Source: a bacterium (GTDB lineage Bacteria; UBP6; UBA1177). Taken from it: 64,000 nucleotides of DNA. Under the pieces are notes generated by a model, which was not told where the DNA came from, made no database searches, and saw only the letters and a program-made list of their open reading frames with translations. Location of the stretch: assembly GCA_017963125.1 (NCBI GenBank), contig JAGCUA010000069.1:151723-215722 (forward strand), written 5' to 3'. This document shows positions 54,202-62,918 of this stretch, piece by piece. The stretch's first letter is position 1, and each line of letters starts with the position of its first letter. The position numbers and the translations under genes are program-made.

Positions 54202-55245
54202 ATGAGAAAATTAGCGAGTGTTCAGCGGGTCTGGAAGATTGAACCGATTGAAGGAGCCGATAAAATCGAGCTTGCACACGTTCTCGGCTGGCAGTGCGTC
54301 GTGAACAAAGGGCAGTTCCAGCCGATGGATACAGGTGTTTACTTTGAAATTGACTGCTTTCTTCCGGTTACTCCGCGCTTTGAGTTCATGCGGGCAACGA
54401 GCTACAAGAAAAGTGACATCATGGGAGAAGGTTTCAAGCTGAGAACTATGCGCTTCCGCGGTGAAATTTCGCAGGGTCTCCTACTTCCGCTGTCGCAGTT
54501 TCCTGAAATTCCTGCCGATACAGAAATAGGAACCGATGTCACCGAACTTTTAGGCATCAGAAAATGGGAAATTGAGGAGCGCGCAACTACCGGCGGAACA
54601 GTTATAGGCAATCTGCCGCATGACATTCCGCATACCGATGAGACCCGTGTACAGGAAATGCCGGAGCTGATCCAGGCTTTCGCCGGACTTGAATACTATA
54701 TTTCAACCAAAATGGACGGTTCTTCGCATTCCATCGGCATTGATGAGGATGGTTTTCACGTCACCGGCCACAATTTTGAGTACAAGGATGACGGTACAAG
54801 TTCATTTTACGAGCTGGTAAAAGCGCGCGGATACCGCGAAAAGATCGAAAACTTTGCAAAAGAGCATAATCTGACAACATTCACGATTCAGGGCGAGCTC
54901 TGTGCACCGGGAATTCAGCGCAACAGGCTGCGTCTCGCAAGACCGGAGTGGTATGTCTTCACGATCCGTGAAAACGGCAAAAGAGTCGGATTGAAGCGGA
55001 TGCTCGAAATCTGCGACTCTCTCGGAATGGATCATGTTCCTATTGAAGAAGTCGGCATGGATCTACCGTCAAAATATCCGACAGTCGAAGCACTTCTTAT
55101 CCGCGCAGACGGTGATTATCCGAAAGGCGGCAAAAAGGAAGGAATTGTCGTCCGTCCGACAGACCCGGTATTTTCGCCGCTTATCAGCGCGAGTCTTTCA
55201 ATGAAAATTGTCAGCAACAAGTATCTGCTGAAGAATGAGGAATAG
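54202..55245 (+). CDS. ATP-dependent RNA ligase (Rnl5/DraRnl-like)
   Basis: Start ATG 54202 with GGAGGG upstream gives 347 residues. The N-terminal 110 residues look like the OB-type domain of Deinococcus RNA ligase (LASVQRVWKIEPIEGADKIELAHVLGW, VYFEIDCFLP). The nucleotidyl transferase domain follows, with motif I Lys170-Met-Asp-Gly, motif IIIa-like FTIQGELCAPGIQRN, motif IV EGIVVRP and motif V SMKIVSNKYL. It would seal RNA nicks with ATP. Its own promoter and its place among stress genes suggest an RNA-repair role. Confidence 0.9.
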   Translation: MRKLASVQRVWKIEPIEGADKIELAHVLGWQCVVNKGQFQPMDTGVYFEIDCFLPVTPRFEFMRATSYKKSDIMGEGFKLRTMRFRGEISQGLLLPLSQFPEIPADTEIGTDVTELLGIRKWEIEERATTGGTVIGNLPHDIPHTDETRVQEMPELIQAFAGLEYYISTKMDGSSHSIGIDEDGFHVTGHNFEYKDDGTSSFYELVKARGYREKIENFAKEHNLTTFTIQGELCAPGIQRNRLRLARPEWYVFTIRENGKRVGLKRMLEICDSLGMDHVPIEEVGMDLPSKYPTVEALLIRADGDYPKGGKKEGIVVRPTDPVFSPLISASLSMKIVSNKYLLKNEE

Positions 55246-55260
55246 GACAGCAAAATGATG

Positions 55261-55289
55261 TTGACATCTTGTTACTCCGGCTATAATAT
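55261..55289 (+). promoter_or_regulatory. Promoter of the toxin-antitoxin pair
   Basis: TTGACA (55261-55266) is followed by TATAAT at 55282-55287 (15-base spacer) or TAATAT at 55284-55289 (17-base spacer). It begins 15 bases after the RNA ligase stop, so the pair can be transcribed on its own. Confidence 0.6.
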
Positions 55290-55333
55290 TAACAGTTTTT
55301 GCTATTGTGAGAACTTTTAGTATGGAGCCGACA

Positions 55334-55990
55334 ATGAGAGATGTGGATGATTTCGCGAAATTTTTCATTAAAAACGGAGCTGATTCCGTGCCGAACACCT
55401 ATGACGGCAATATGAAGCTACAAAAATTGCTGGTACTCTCAAATCTGGCAAGTATCTCAGAATTCGGCGAGCCATTGTTCAACAATGAAATCCTGATTTT
55501 CGAGAACGGCTGTGTTATCGAAAAGGTAAGGTTGCGTTATAAAAATGATTATTCAGGCTTCAAACGGGACAGTATGGATTTCCAGCCTGATTTTTCGGAG
55601 CATGAAACCTATATTCTTAATTTGATTATGAATATCTTCGGAACAGCTTCTGCAAGAGAACTTTCGGAAATAAACCACACTTTTGATTTTTGGAAAAAAG
55701 CGCTGAACAACGGCACGAATAATTACGGCTTTCATGACAAAAACTCATCTGTGGTAGACATGATGTCGCAAAATGAAGACATCAAAAGAATGAAGGAAGT
55801 TATTTCTGCATATAAAGAATCTTCCGCAGATGATTTCAAAAAAGAGATAATAAACGGCGTTACTTATTATTTTGGCAAGGATTTTGAAATTACAGATGAA
55901 ATTCTCTCAAAGCTGGAAAAGTTTGCTTTATCCGCCGAAGACAATTCCTATACTGTTTATTTTGATAACGGAAATCTGGTTATTTACTAA
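55334..55990 (+). CDS. Panacea-domain (DUF4065) antitoxin
   Basis: Start ATG 55334 has GGAG six bases upstream and gives 218 residues; GTG 55307 lacks a ribosome site. The N-terminal 140 residues fit the Panacea/SocA-like domain, with MKLQKLLVLSNLASISEFGEPLFNNEILIFENGCV and ARELSEINHTFDFWKKALN. A C-terminal part follows. Panacea antitoxins neutralise many unrelated toxins through the same domain. The gene is joined to the next by a TAATG 1-base overlap, as expected for a toxin-antitoxin operon. Confidence 0.82.
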   Translation: MRDVDDFAKFFIKNGADSVPNTYDGNMKLQKLLVLSNLASISEFGEPLFNNEILIFENGCVIEKVRLRYKNDYSGFKRDSMDFQPDFSEHETYILNLIMNIFGTASARELSEINHTFDFWKKALNNGTNNYGFHDKNSSVVDMMSQNEDIKRMKEVISAYKESSADDFKKEIINGVTYYFGKDFEITDEILSKLEKFALSAEDNSYTVYFDNGNLVIY

Positions 55991-56328
55991 TGGATTTTGC
56001 TGCAGGACAAGGAATTTTAGGGAGAATCCGTTTCGCAGACGGAAACATGCCAGAGTACGACCGAACCTATCTGATTACAGCAGCCACCGATGATTATCTT
56101 GAAGTTTTGAACGTCTCAAGCATAAAAGGAAAAGAACGAAAATTGTTTTTTCCTTCAAATGAAAGGCTGAAAATTTACCATCCGCCTTTTGCAAAACCTT
56201 CTTTCGTAAAACTGGATTCGTTGACTAAAGTTTACAAAACTGACTGGAATCAGTTGAAAATCCTTTGTGGCGGAAGAACCTTAGACAAGAACGAGTTTGC
56301 AAGAATCCTGAATTTGTTGCAACAATAA
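55990..56328 (+). CDS. Probable toxin of the Panacea pair (MazF/PemK-like in outline)
   Basis: The 112-residue protein starts at the ATG overlapping the antitoxin stop by one base (TAATG). It begins with a strand and turn, GQGILGRIRFADGNMPEYDRTYLIT, similar in outline to MazF/PemK-type beta-barrel toxins, and continues with Lys-rich strands (VSSIKGKERKLFFPSNERLK) and a short helical end. No sequence motif proves the activity. The toxin call rests mainly on its size and strict coupling to the antitoxin gene. Confidence 0.7.
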   Translation: MDFAAGQGILGRIRFADGNMPEYDRTYLITAATDDYLEVLNVSSIKGKERKLFFPSNERLKIYHPPFAKPSFVKLDSLTKVYKTDWNQLKILCGGRTLDKNEFARILNLLQQ

Positions 56329-56391
56329 TTTACTCTGAATCAGTTTTCAGCACAGAAACAAATGTATAAGGAGCTTGTTTCACCTTGGATA

Positions 56392-56877
56392 TTACGCCAT
56401 ATAGACGTCTGTTATCATTATCGGTTCTACTGGAACATCATCGTAGATTTTTACAGACTGGGTCGCTACTTCTGAAATAGCGTCAACGACATCCATTCCT
56501 TCGATTACTTTTCCGAAAGCGGCATACTGGCCGTCAAGGAAGTCGCAGTCTGTGTTGCAGATGAAGAACTGGCTTGATGCACTGTTGGGATCGGAAGTTC
56601 TTGCCATCGAAATGACATATTTTTTGTGAAGGACTTCGGAGCTTCTTTCGAGTTTGATCGGATCGAGCAGGGCCGCTTTTTCCATCATGAACTTGTTCAT
56701 TCCGCCGCCCTGGATCATGAAATCCTTGATGACTCTGTGGAAAATAAGTTTGTTGTAGTATTTCGCTTCGATGTGTTTGATGAAATTTGCGACGGTTATC
56801 GGCATTTCGTTGCCGTAAAGTTCGATGACCATCTTTCCTTTTGTCGTTTCGATGACTGCCTTGTTCGTTGCTTCCAT
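56392..56877 (-). CDS. Cyclophilin-type peptidyl-prolyl cis-trans isomerase
   Basis: Start ATG 56877 with GGAGG upstream gives 161 residues without signal peptide. The cyclophilin signature is clear: GKMVIELYGNEMPITVANFIKHIE, the FHRVIKDFMIQGG active-site strand, SASSQFFICN and GQYAAFGKVIEGMDVVD. The enzyme speeds up Xaa-Pro bond rotation during protein folding in the cytoplasm. Confidence 0.96.
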   Translation of the reverse strand: MEATNKAVIETTKGKMVIELYGNEMPITVANFIKHIEAKYYNKLIFHRVIKDFMIQGGGMNKFMMEKAALLDPIKLERSSEVLHKKYVISMARTSDPNSASSQFFICNTDCDFLDGQYAAFGKVIEGMDVVDAISEVATQSVKIYDDVPVEPIMITDVYMA

Positions 56878-57020
56878 TTTTTCCTCCAATAAAAAAGAAT
56901 AAAACCGGAAGATATTATTAAATGCGGGATCTTTTTCAAGTTTGAATTTACATTCTTGCAGGATTGTATAATATACCCCGCTTTTGGTTTTTCGGTTTAT
57001 TCACAGACTGGAATGAAACT

Positions 57021-57563
57021 ATGACAGACAAAACTGAAAAAAAAGAAATAAAGTGGTACGACCTGAAAGCACAGGTTCTGAATATCTGGAAAAATCTGAT
57101 CCATCTCAATGCCGATCCGCACGATATCGCGTTCGGTCTCGCGCTCGGGATTTTTGTCGGATTTCTCCCGATAATGGGAATTCAGATGGTGGTTGCCGGA
57201 CTTGTGTGCCTTCCTTTCAAGCACGCGAACAAACCTGCTGCTGTTGCAGGCGTCTGGATCACTAACCCGCTGACAGTTATTCCGATTTACGCTTTCATCT
57301 ACTGGGTTGGAACTTTTTTCTATCCGGCGGATCACGTCGTAACCCCGTCAACGATCATGTCGAAAATGACAGCAGTCCTCAAACTTGACGGTTTTATCGA
57401 GCAGACGAAAGGTTTTCTCGCACTCGGCGCCGATATTTTTCTTCCGATGTGCATCGGCGGCGCAGTCGTCGGACTTATCGCGATGATCCCGACTTACTTC
57501 ATCACAAAAAAATCGATCATCGCCTACCGGAACAAAAAAAAGGCGGGCAAAAATGCAGAATAG
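57021..57563 (+). CDS. DUF2062 family membrane protein
   Basis: Start ATG 57021 gives 180 residues. The DUF2062 pattern is plain: HDIAFGLALGIFVGFLPIMGIQMV, then WITNPLTVIPIYAFIYWVG, and a third membrane segment near the end. The family has no assigned function; it is often next to glycosyltransferase or RNA-processing genes. A TATAAT at 56967-56972 may be its -10 box. It overlaps the next gene by 11 bases. Confidence 0.88.
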   Translation: MTDKTEKKEIKWYDLKAQVLNIWKNLIHLNADPHDIAFGLALGIFVGFLPIMGIQMVVAGLVCLPFKHANKPAAVAGVWITNPLTVIPIYAFIYWVGTFFYPADHVVTPSTIMSKMTAVLKLDGFIEQTKGFLALGADIFLPMCIGGAVVGLIAMIPTYFITKKSIIAYRNKKKAGKNAE

Positions 57564-58161
57564 AAACGTTACTATTTTTGACCTTGAGGCCACAGGCCTT
57601 TCCACGAGCTGCGGAGACAGAATTACTGAAATCGGTGCTGTAAAACTATGCGGAAACAAACTTTGCGGCATCTTCCAGACTCTAGTGAATCCCGGAAGAA
57701 AAATCCCCGAAAAAATCGTCGAAATAACAGGGATCACCAACGAAATGGTCGCGGACAAGCCGGTGATATCGCAGGTCCTGCCTCTTTTTCTTGATTTTGT
57801 CAAAGACGATCTGATCGTTGCGCACAATGCAAAATTTGATATGTCTTTCCTGCACTATGAGCTGAAAGAATGCGGAATGGACAGGGATTTCGAGACTTTC
57901 TGCACACTTCTCGCATCGCGTAAAGTAGTGAAATCATCAGCGAATTTCAGGCTTTCGACCCTGAAGAACCATTTCAGCCTGAAACCGATGGGCAATATGC
58001 ACCGCGCCCTTTCTGATGCATATGTCACAGCACAGCTCTACCTGAAACTCACGAAAAACTGGGGAACAGACACTATGAGCCAGTTTGAAAAAGAGGTGGA
58101 TGTTCTCATGAATTCAATGGATGATGACGATATTTACCTTATCGATCCGAAAATCAGCTGA
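57553..58161 (+). CDS. DnaQ-like 3'-5' exonuclease
   Basis: The 202-residue protein has the DEDDh exonuclease motifs: Exo I TIFDLEATGL with Asp and Glu, Exo II AHNAKFDMSFL and Exo III HRALSDAYVT with the catalytic His. It is of the PolC-epsilon/RNase T type and may proofread or trim DNA or RNA. Overlap with the DUF2062 gene by 11 bases implies co-translation. It ends exactly one base before the convergent helicase gene's stop. Confidence 0.92.
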   Translation: MQNRNVTIFDLEATGLSTSCGDRITEIGAVKLCGNKLCGIFQTLVNPGRKIPEKIVEITGITNEMVADKPVISQVLPLFLDFVKDDLIVAHNAKFDMSFLHYELKECGMDRDFETFCTLLASRKVVKSSANFRLSTLKNHFSLKPMGNMHRALSDAYVTAQLYLKLTKNWGTDTMSQFEKEVDVLMNSMDDDDIYLIDPKIS

Positions 58162-60264
58162 TTACAGAATATCGTAGTAAGAATTTGATATTTCCGCCAA
58201 AAATCTGCTCGGAAGCGCGGTAGAATTGAGTTTCCCGTACATCAGTTTTATCTGCGGATAAGTAAGGAAGAGACGTGATTTGGCGCGTGAGCATGCGACA
58301 TAGAAAAGTCTGCGCTCTTCTTCGAGGTCATCGATCTTCGTGACCGCTTTTTCGCTCGGGAAGCTCCCTTCGTTGAGACTTATAACGAAAACAGTGTCCC
58401 ACTCGAGCCCTTTCGCGCTGTGGATCGTTGAAAGAACAACTTTGTCGCGGTTTTCCGATGCGTCAGCCGTGACTTTCGAAGAACTGAGCTTTGAATCTGG
58501 CGGGTCAAGCGCGAAATCAGTGAGAAAATTTTCAAGGACGCGGTAGTTCGATGCGAGCTGGATAAGAACCGGAAAATCCTTGAGCCTTTCGTCTGAATCG
58601 TCTTCAAGATCTTCGAGAACAGGTTTATAAAATTCTATAATTATTTCAAGCACTTTTATTATTTTAAGTTCATCGTTCGAAGCAGTTTCAAGCATTTCGC
58701 AAAGACGCCTGAGTTCGCCGTAATATTTCTTTTTAGCGTGAGATTCTATCGCAATAGGTCCTTTTTCGGCGAAACTTTCGGCAAGACGCGCGGCGGTCGC
58801 GGCTCCTATTCCCGGAACGAGCTTGAAAATGCGGTTGAGAGAAACCGAATCCTTTGAATTCTGGATCACTTTGGCATAACTCAAAACGTCCTTTATATGA
58901 CGCCTTTCGACGAATTTTATCCCGCCGTAGACTGCGAAATCGATCCCACGGCGAAGAAGGGACGCCTGAACGAAATTGGCATGAAAACTCGAACGGTAAA
59001 GAACAGCGATCTCCTCAGGTTTCATGCCGCTTTCAAGCAGTTTTTCGATTTCGGAAGCGACGAATTCCCCCTCGTCCTCGGCCGAAAGAAAGCGTTTCAC
59101 GACCGGACGCCCCTTCACTCTTTCGATGTTGGAAACGAGCGCTTTTTCGTAGGAAACGTAAAAGTTCCTGATTATCTCGTTCGTGTAGTCGAGAAGAGCC
59201 CTTTCGGAGCGGTAGTTTCTGAAAAGCTTGATCAGACGGGCGTCTTCCCACTTCTGCGGAAAGCGGAGAATGTTCTCAAAATTGGCGCCTCTGAAAGCGT
59301 AGATGCTCTGCGAATCGTCACCTACGACCATGATGTTGCGGCTTTTTGCGGCGATAAGATCGGCGATCTTGCCCTGGAAAATGTTGGTATCCTGATACTC
59401 ATCGACCATGATGTATTCGTAGCGGTTCTGTATCCTTTCAAGTGCCTCCGGCGACTTCTCAAGAAGTTCGAGAAACTTTTCGAGAAGGTCGTCGTAGTCG
59501 AGCATGTTGCGCTCCGCCTTGTATTTTTCGTAACCTTCCGCAATTTTCGTTATCACATCGGAAAACTCGCTGTATTTTGAATAGTAGCCGTCAATAACAT
59601 CGGCGATCGGCTTTGCATGGTTGCGCGAACGGCTTATGATCTCGGCGATAGTCCCTTTTTTCGGCATCGCCTTGCCGGTTTTCTTGATATCGAGAGTGTT
59701 TTTTATGAGGTCGATCATATCGGCCGAATCGACTTGGTCGCATATCGTGAAATTGGGCATGATCCCGATGAAACGACCGTATTTCCTGAGCTGGATATTT
59801 GCGAAACTGTGGAAAGTCCCCGCAGTTATCCTGTCCGCAGTCTCAGAACCTATGAGCTGGTTCACGCGCTGAGTCATCTCGCCCGCCGCGCGCCTTGTGA
59901 AAGTGAGAAGAAGTATCGACTCCGGCTTTATCCCCTTCTGAAGCATGTATGCCGTGCGGTAGACGATCGTTCTCGTCTTTCCGCTACCCGCTCCTGCAAT
60001 GACGAGAACTGGTCCTGTCAGAGCGAAAACCGCGGCACACTGAGCCGAATTGAGCTCGTTTTCATAAAATTTTTCGATCTCCCCTTTTTTCAAAGCCGGA
60101 GCATCCGAAACACGTTCTTCTATACCTTTGATAACCGTTCTGAGCTCGCTGTAACGGGCACGTTCAGCACTGTCGAGTTCCGGAAACTCGTACTCTGCCG
60201 TATCGGATATCGACTGAACTTCCTCCAGCAGCTCTCCGTCGTCGGAAACAATATATCTCGCCAT
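58162..60264 (-). CDS. UvrD/Rep-type ATP-dependent DNA helicase
   Basis: Start ATG 60264 gives 700 residues. Superfamily 1A motifs are complete: Q-motif LNSAQCAAVF, Walker A VIAGAGSGKTRT (about residue 110), motif Ia LLLTFTRRAAGEM, motif II MVDEYQDTN, motif III GDDSQSIYAFRGA, motif IV YRSSFHANFV and motif V/VI STIHSAKGLEWDTVF with YVACSRAK. It unwinds DNA 3' to 5' in replication restart or repair. It could equally be called PcrA- or Rep-like; the order of domains does not decide. Confidence 0.95.
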   Translation of the reverse strand: MARYIVSDDGELLEEVQSISDTAEYEFPELDSAERARYSELRTVIKGIEERVSDAPALKKGEIEKFYENELNSAQCAAVFALTGPVLVIAGAGSGKTRTIVYRTAYMLQKGIKPESILLLTFTRRAAGEMTQRVNQLIGSETADRITAGTFHSFANIQLRKYGRFIGIMPNFTICDQVDSADMIDLIKNTLDIKKTGKAMPKKGTIAEIISRSRNHAKPIADVIDGYYSKYSEFSDVITKIAEGYEKYKAERNMLDYDDLLEKFLELLEKSPEALERIQNRYEYIMVDEYQDTNIFQGKIADLIAAKSRNIMVVGDDSQSIYAFRGANFENILRFPQKWEDARLIKLFRNYRSERALLDYTNEIIRNFYVSYEKALVSNIERVKGRPVVKRFLSAEDEGEFVASEIEKLLESGMKPEEIAVLYRSSFHANFVQASLLRRGIDFAVYGGIKFVERRHIKDVLSYAKVIQNSKDSVSLNRIFKLVPGIGAATAARLAESFAEKGPIAIESHAKKKYYGELRRLCEMLETASNDELKIIKVLEIIIEFYKPVLEDLEDDSDERLKDFPVLIQLASNYRVLENFLTDFALDPPDSKLSSSKVTADASENRDKVVLSTIHSAKGLEWDTVFVISLNEGSFPSEKAVTKIDDLEEERRLFYVACSRAKSRLFLTYPQIKLMYGKLNSTALPSRFLAEISNSYYDIL

Positions 60265-60345
60265 TTTTCTTCCCGAAAAAATCAAACCGCGCAATATTAC
60301 GGTTTTTAAAAAATCTGGCAACAGAAAATATATTCGCTTTTTTAT

Positions 60346-60373
60346 TTGACAAGCCCCTTTTGAACCGTATCAT
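60346..60373 (+). promoter_or_regulatory. Strong sigma-70 promoter of the TM1266-hydG operon
   Basis: A consensus TTGACA (60346-60351) and TATCAT (60368-60373) are 16 bases apart in the divergent gap, about 70 bases before ATG 60442. A GAGGTG lies just before the ATG. Confidence 0.65.
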
Positions 60374-60441
60374 GCGGTGTCTGAGATGCTGATAGTCGGC
60401 ATCAAAGTTTTTTTTATTAACTTATCCAAAAGAGGTGTCTG

Positions 60442-60726
60442 ATGGAAAAGAGAGTCGGATCGGTTCTGATCGTTGTTACAGAAAAAGAAAATGTTTCTAA
60501 ATTAAACACAGTCCTTTCACAGCACGGTGATATCATCGTCGGCAGAATGGGCCTCAATCTCGGGCTTCCCGGAGCTCAGGTTATCTCGCTTGTCGTCCAC
60601 GGCACAACAGACAGGATCTCCTCGCTTACCGGAAAGGTCGGCAAACTCAAAGGCTTCGAAGTCAAATCTGTTTTAAGCAAATACGCTGAAGAAGACGGAG
60701 TTGAAGATGAAGTCGCTGAACACTGA
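60442..60726 (+). CDS. TM1266-family iron-only hydrogenase system regulator
   Basis: The 94-residue protein resembles small ACT-like proteins of the TM1266 family: KRVGSVLIVVTEKENVSKLNTVLSQHGDIIVGRMGL, NLGLPGAQVISLVVHG and LTGKVGKLKGFEVKSVLSKY. Such genes sit in many [FeFe]-hydrogenase maturation clusters. The direct overlap with hydG (20 bases) strongly supports the call. The mechanism of regulation is not known. Confidence 0.88.
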   Translation: MEKRVGSVLIVVTEKENVSKLNTVLSQHGDIIVGRMGLNLGLPGAQVISLVVHGTTDRISSLTGKVGKLKGFEVKSVLSKYAEEDGVEDEVAEH

Positions 60727-62095
60727 AAAAATTTTTATCGATCGCGAGAAACTCTACGGTCTTATCGACCAGAAAGTAACGGACAGCCAGGTTGACGAAG
60801 TCCTCAACCGCGCAATGCAGCTCAAAGGTCTTGACCTTAAAGACGCCGCTATTCTTCTCAACATCAAGGACGAAAAACAGCGCAACAAGGTTTTCGAAGC
60901 AGCGGGAAAAGCAAAAGAGATAATTTACGGCAAAAGAATAGTCCTCTTTGCGCCGCTTTATCTCGGCAACGTCTGCACGAACAACTGCGTTTACTGCTCG
61001 TTCAGAAAGGACAACACCGCACTCAAACGTGCAATACTCACCGACGAGCAGATCCAGGACGAGACGAGACTGCTCCTCAAAATGGGACACAAAAGACTTC
61101 TCGTCATCGGCGGCGAAGCAAGAGCGACAGATGTCGAATACTACGCTCACTCGATCAGAAAAGTCTATGAGACGAACTGGAACGGCAACACCGTCCGCAG
61201 GATCAATGTCGAGATCGCGCCTCAGAGCGAGGACAACTTCAGACTTCTGAAAAAAGAGAAGATCGGAACATACATCTGCTTCCAGGAAACCTACGATGAA
61301 AAACTCTATCCGGAGTTCCATCCGAGCGGCCTCAAAGCTGACTACGGCTGGAGACTCCTCGTTATGGACAGAGCTCTCCGCGCAGGACTTAATGATGTCG
61401 GTATCGGCGCACTTTTCGGGCTTACCGACTACCGTTTCGAAACTCTCGCACTCCTTGAGCACGCTAACCATCTTGACAAAACCTACGGGATCGGACCGCA
61501 CACGGTCAGCGTTCCGAGGATCGAACCGGCAGAGGGCGCACCGCTTTCATACAACATTCCGCATCCGGTAAGCGATGACGAATTCATGCTTTTAGTAGCT
61601 GTAATCAGACTTTCGCTTCCCTACACCGGAATCATCCTTTCGACCCGTGAAAACGACAAAATCAGAACACGCCTTCTCCACTACGGCGTCAGCCAGGTCA
61701 GCGCGGCAAGCAGAACCAATCCGGGCGGATACGAAGAAGACGAAGCTGGTGCTCAGTTCTCGCTTGGCGACCACAGATCTGTTGACGAAGTCGTCTCCTC
61801 GCTCATCGACGGCGGCTACATTCCTTCATTCTGCACAGGCTGCTACCGCAGAGGCCGCGTAGGTGCTGACTTCATGGATCTCGCAAAACCTGGACTCATC
61901 CACGAATTCTGCCTTCCGAACGGAATGCTCACCTTCAAAGAATATCTTGAAGATTTCGCTTCCCCTGAAACCAAGGCAAAAGGCGAAAAACTTCTCGTCA
62001 AACTTATGGAAGATATCGAAAATCCTGAAAGAAGAGCGAAAACTCAGGAACTTCTCGGCGAAATCGAAAAAGGCAAAAGAGACCTTTACTTCTAA
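60707..62095 (+). CDS. hydG: [FeFe]-hydrogenase maturase HydG (radical SAM tyrosine lyase)
   Basis: ATG 60707 has GGAG six bases upstream and gives 462 residues, the usual HydG size. Radical SAM cysteines are Cys90, Cys94 and Cys97 (CTNNCVYC). The C-terminal cluster motif FCTGCYRRGRVG is diagnostic for HydG over ThiH. HydG splits tyrosine to make the CO and CN ligands of the hydrogenase H-cluster. HydE, HydF and the hydrogenase itself are not in this window, so the system is dispersed. Confidence 0.97.
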   Translation: MKSLNTEKIFIDREKLYGLIDQKVTDSQVDEVLNRAMQLKGLDLKDAAILLNIKDEKQRNKVFEAAGKAKEIIYGKRIVLFAPLYLGNVCTNNCVYCSFRKDNTALKRAILTDEQIQDETRLLLKMGHKRLLVIGGEARATDVEYYAHSIRKVYETNWNGNTVRRINVEIAPQSEDNFRLLKKEKIGTYICFQETYDEKLYPEFHPSGLKADYGWRLLVMDRALRAGLNDVGIGALFGLTDYRFETLALLEHANHLDKTYGIGPHTVSVPRIEPAEGAPLSYNIPHPVSDDEFMLLVAVIRLSLPYTGIILSTRENDKIRTRLLHYGVSQVSAASRTNPGGYEEDEAGAQFSLGDHRSVDEVVSSLIDGGYIPSFCTGCYRRGRVGADFMDLAKPGLIHEFCLPNGMLTFKEYLEDFASPETKAKGEKLLVKLMEDIENPERRAKTQELLGEIEKGKRDLYF

Positions 62096-62125
62096 ACCGC
62101 AATTTAGAGACAAGCCTTCAATAGT

Positions 62126-62157
62126 ATGCGGGCGATTTTATTCGCCCGCATTTTTTT
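62126..62157 (+). terminator. Rho-independent terminator after hydG
   Basis: A perfect 10-bp stem (ATGCGGGCGA/TCGCCCGCAT) with a 6-base loop is followed by a run of seven T, 30 bases after the hydG stop. It is the clearest intrinsic terminator in the window. Confidence 0.9.
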
Positions 62158-62290
62158 ATTCAGGCACAGCGACATCGTGCCGATTAACGGAATATCGAGC
62201 GGCGCAATAATAAACCGCGTCAGCACCAAAACTTGATAAAATTCCGGTTTTCTTTAAAATTTTCCGTTTTTGATTTTTATCAGGTGAAAG

Positions 62291-62917
62291 ATGAAAAAAA
62301 TCTCTCTGATATTGTTTTTCCCATTGCTTATCGTCCTTTTTGCATCGTGCGAAAGACCCGACTACGACGATGAGATCTGGAACACATACAGAGAAGCCGA
62401 CAGACAAAGAACTTCCGGCGTTATCATTGACGGCAATATGTGGTCTGCGAGATCACTGGACAGTCTTGAGTGGGAAAACGCTGTTTCTTACTGTAAAAAT
62501 CTGACCGAACTCGGATATTCAGACTGGCGGCTGCCGACTGTTAACGAACTTAGAACATTGATCCAGAATTGTTCATATACGGAAACAGGAGGTTCATGCG
62601 AAATAACTGATGAATGTCTGGCTGAAGAAATGGAGAACTGGGACAAATACGCGGATCAATACTCCGGATATTATCTCCCCGATACTATTCACTGTGCATC
62701 CCAGTGTAACTGTAGATACTCATACGATAGTATATCGGACGTTTCTTTCAACAAAATAGATGACAAAGATAACCGCCTCTGGTCTTCCATACTGTCTTGG
62801 GATCCAGAACAGGCATGGCTGGTATCATTTTATGATGCAAGTATCTTCATCTGCGATATAGAATCTTTTGCCGGAGTTCGTTGCATTAGGAAAAACCTAC
62901 AAACTATTGGAGAATAA
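62291..62917 (+). CDS. DUF1566 (Lcl-like) lipoprotein, copy 1
   Basis: The 208-residue protein has a lipoprotein signal ending in FASC. The body has the DUF1566 pattern: GNMWSARSLDSLEWENAVSYC, ELGYSDWRLPTVNELRTLIQNC and a final LWSSILSWD...AWLVSF...GVRCIRK. Paired Cys residues suggest disulfides. The domain resembles the C-terminal fold of collagen-like Lcl proteins and may bind surface ligands. It is paralogous to the gene at 63394, with a different small membrane protein gene in between. Confidence 0.88.
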   Translation: MKKISLILFFPLLIVLFASCERPDYDDEIWNTYREADRQRTSGVIIDGNMWSARSLDSLEWENAVSYCKNLTELGYSDWRLPTVNELRTLIQNCSYTETGGSCEITDECLAEEMENWDKYADQYSGYYLPDTIHCASQCNCRYSYDSISDVSFNKIDDKDNRLWSSILSWDPEQAWLVSFYDASIFICDIESFAGVRCIRKNLQTIGE

Positions 62918-62918
62918 A

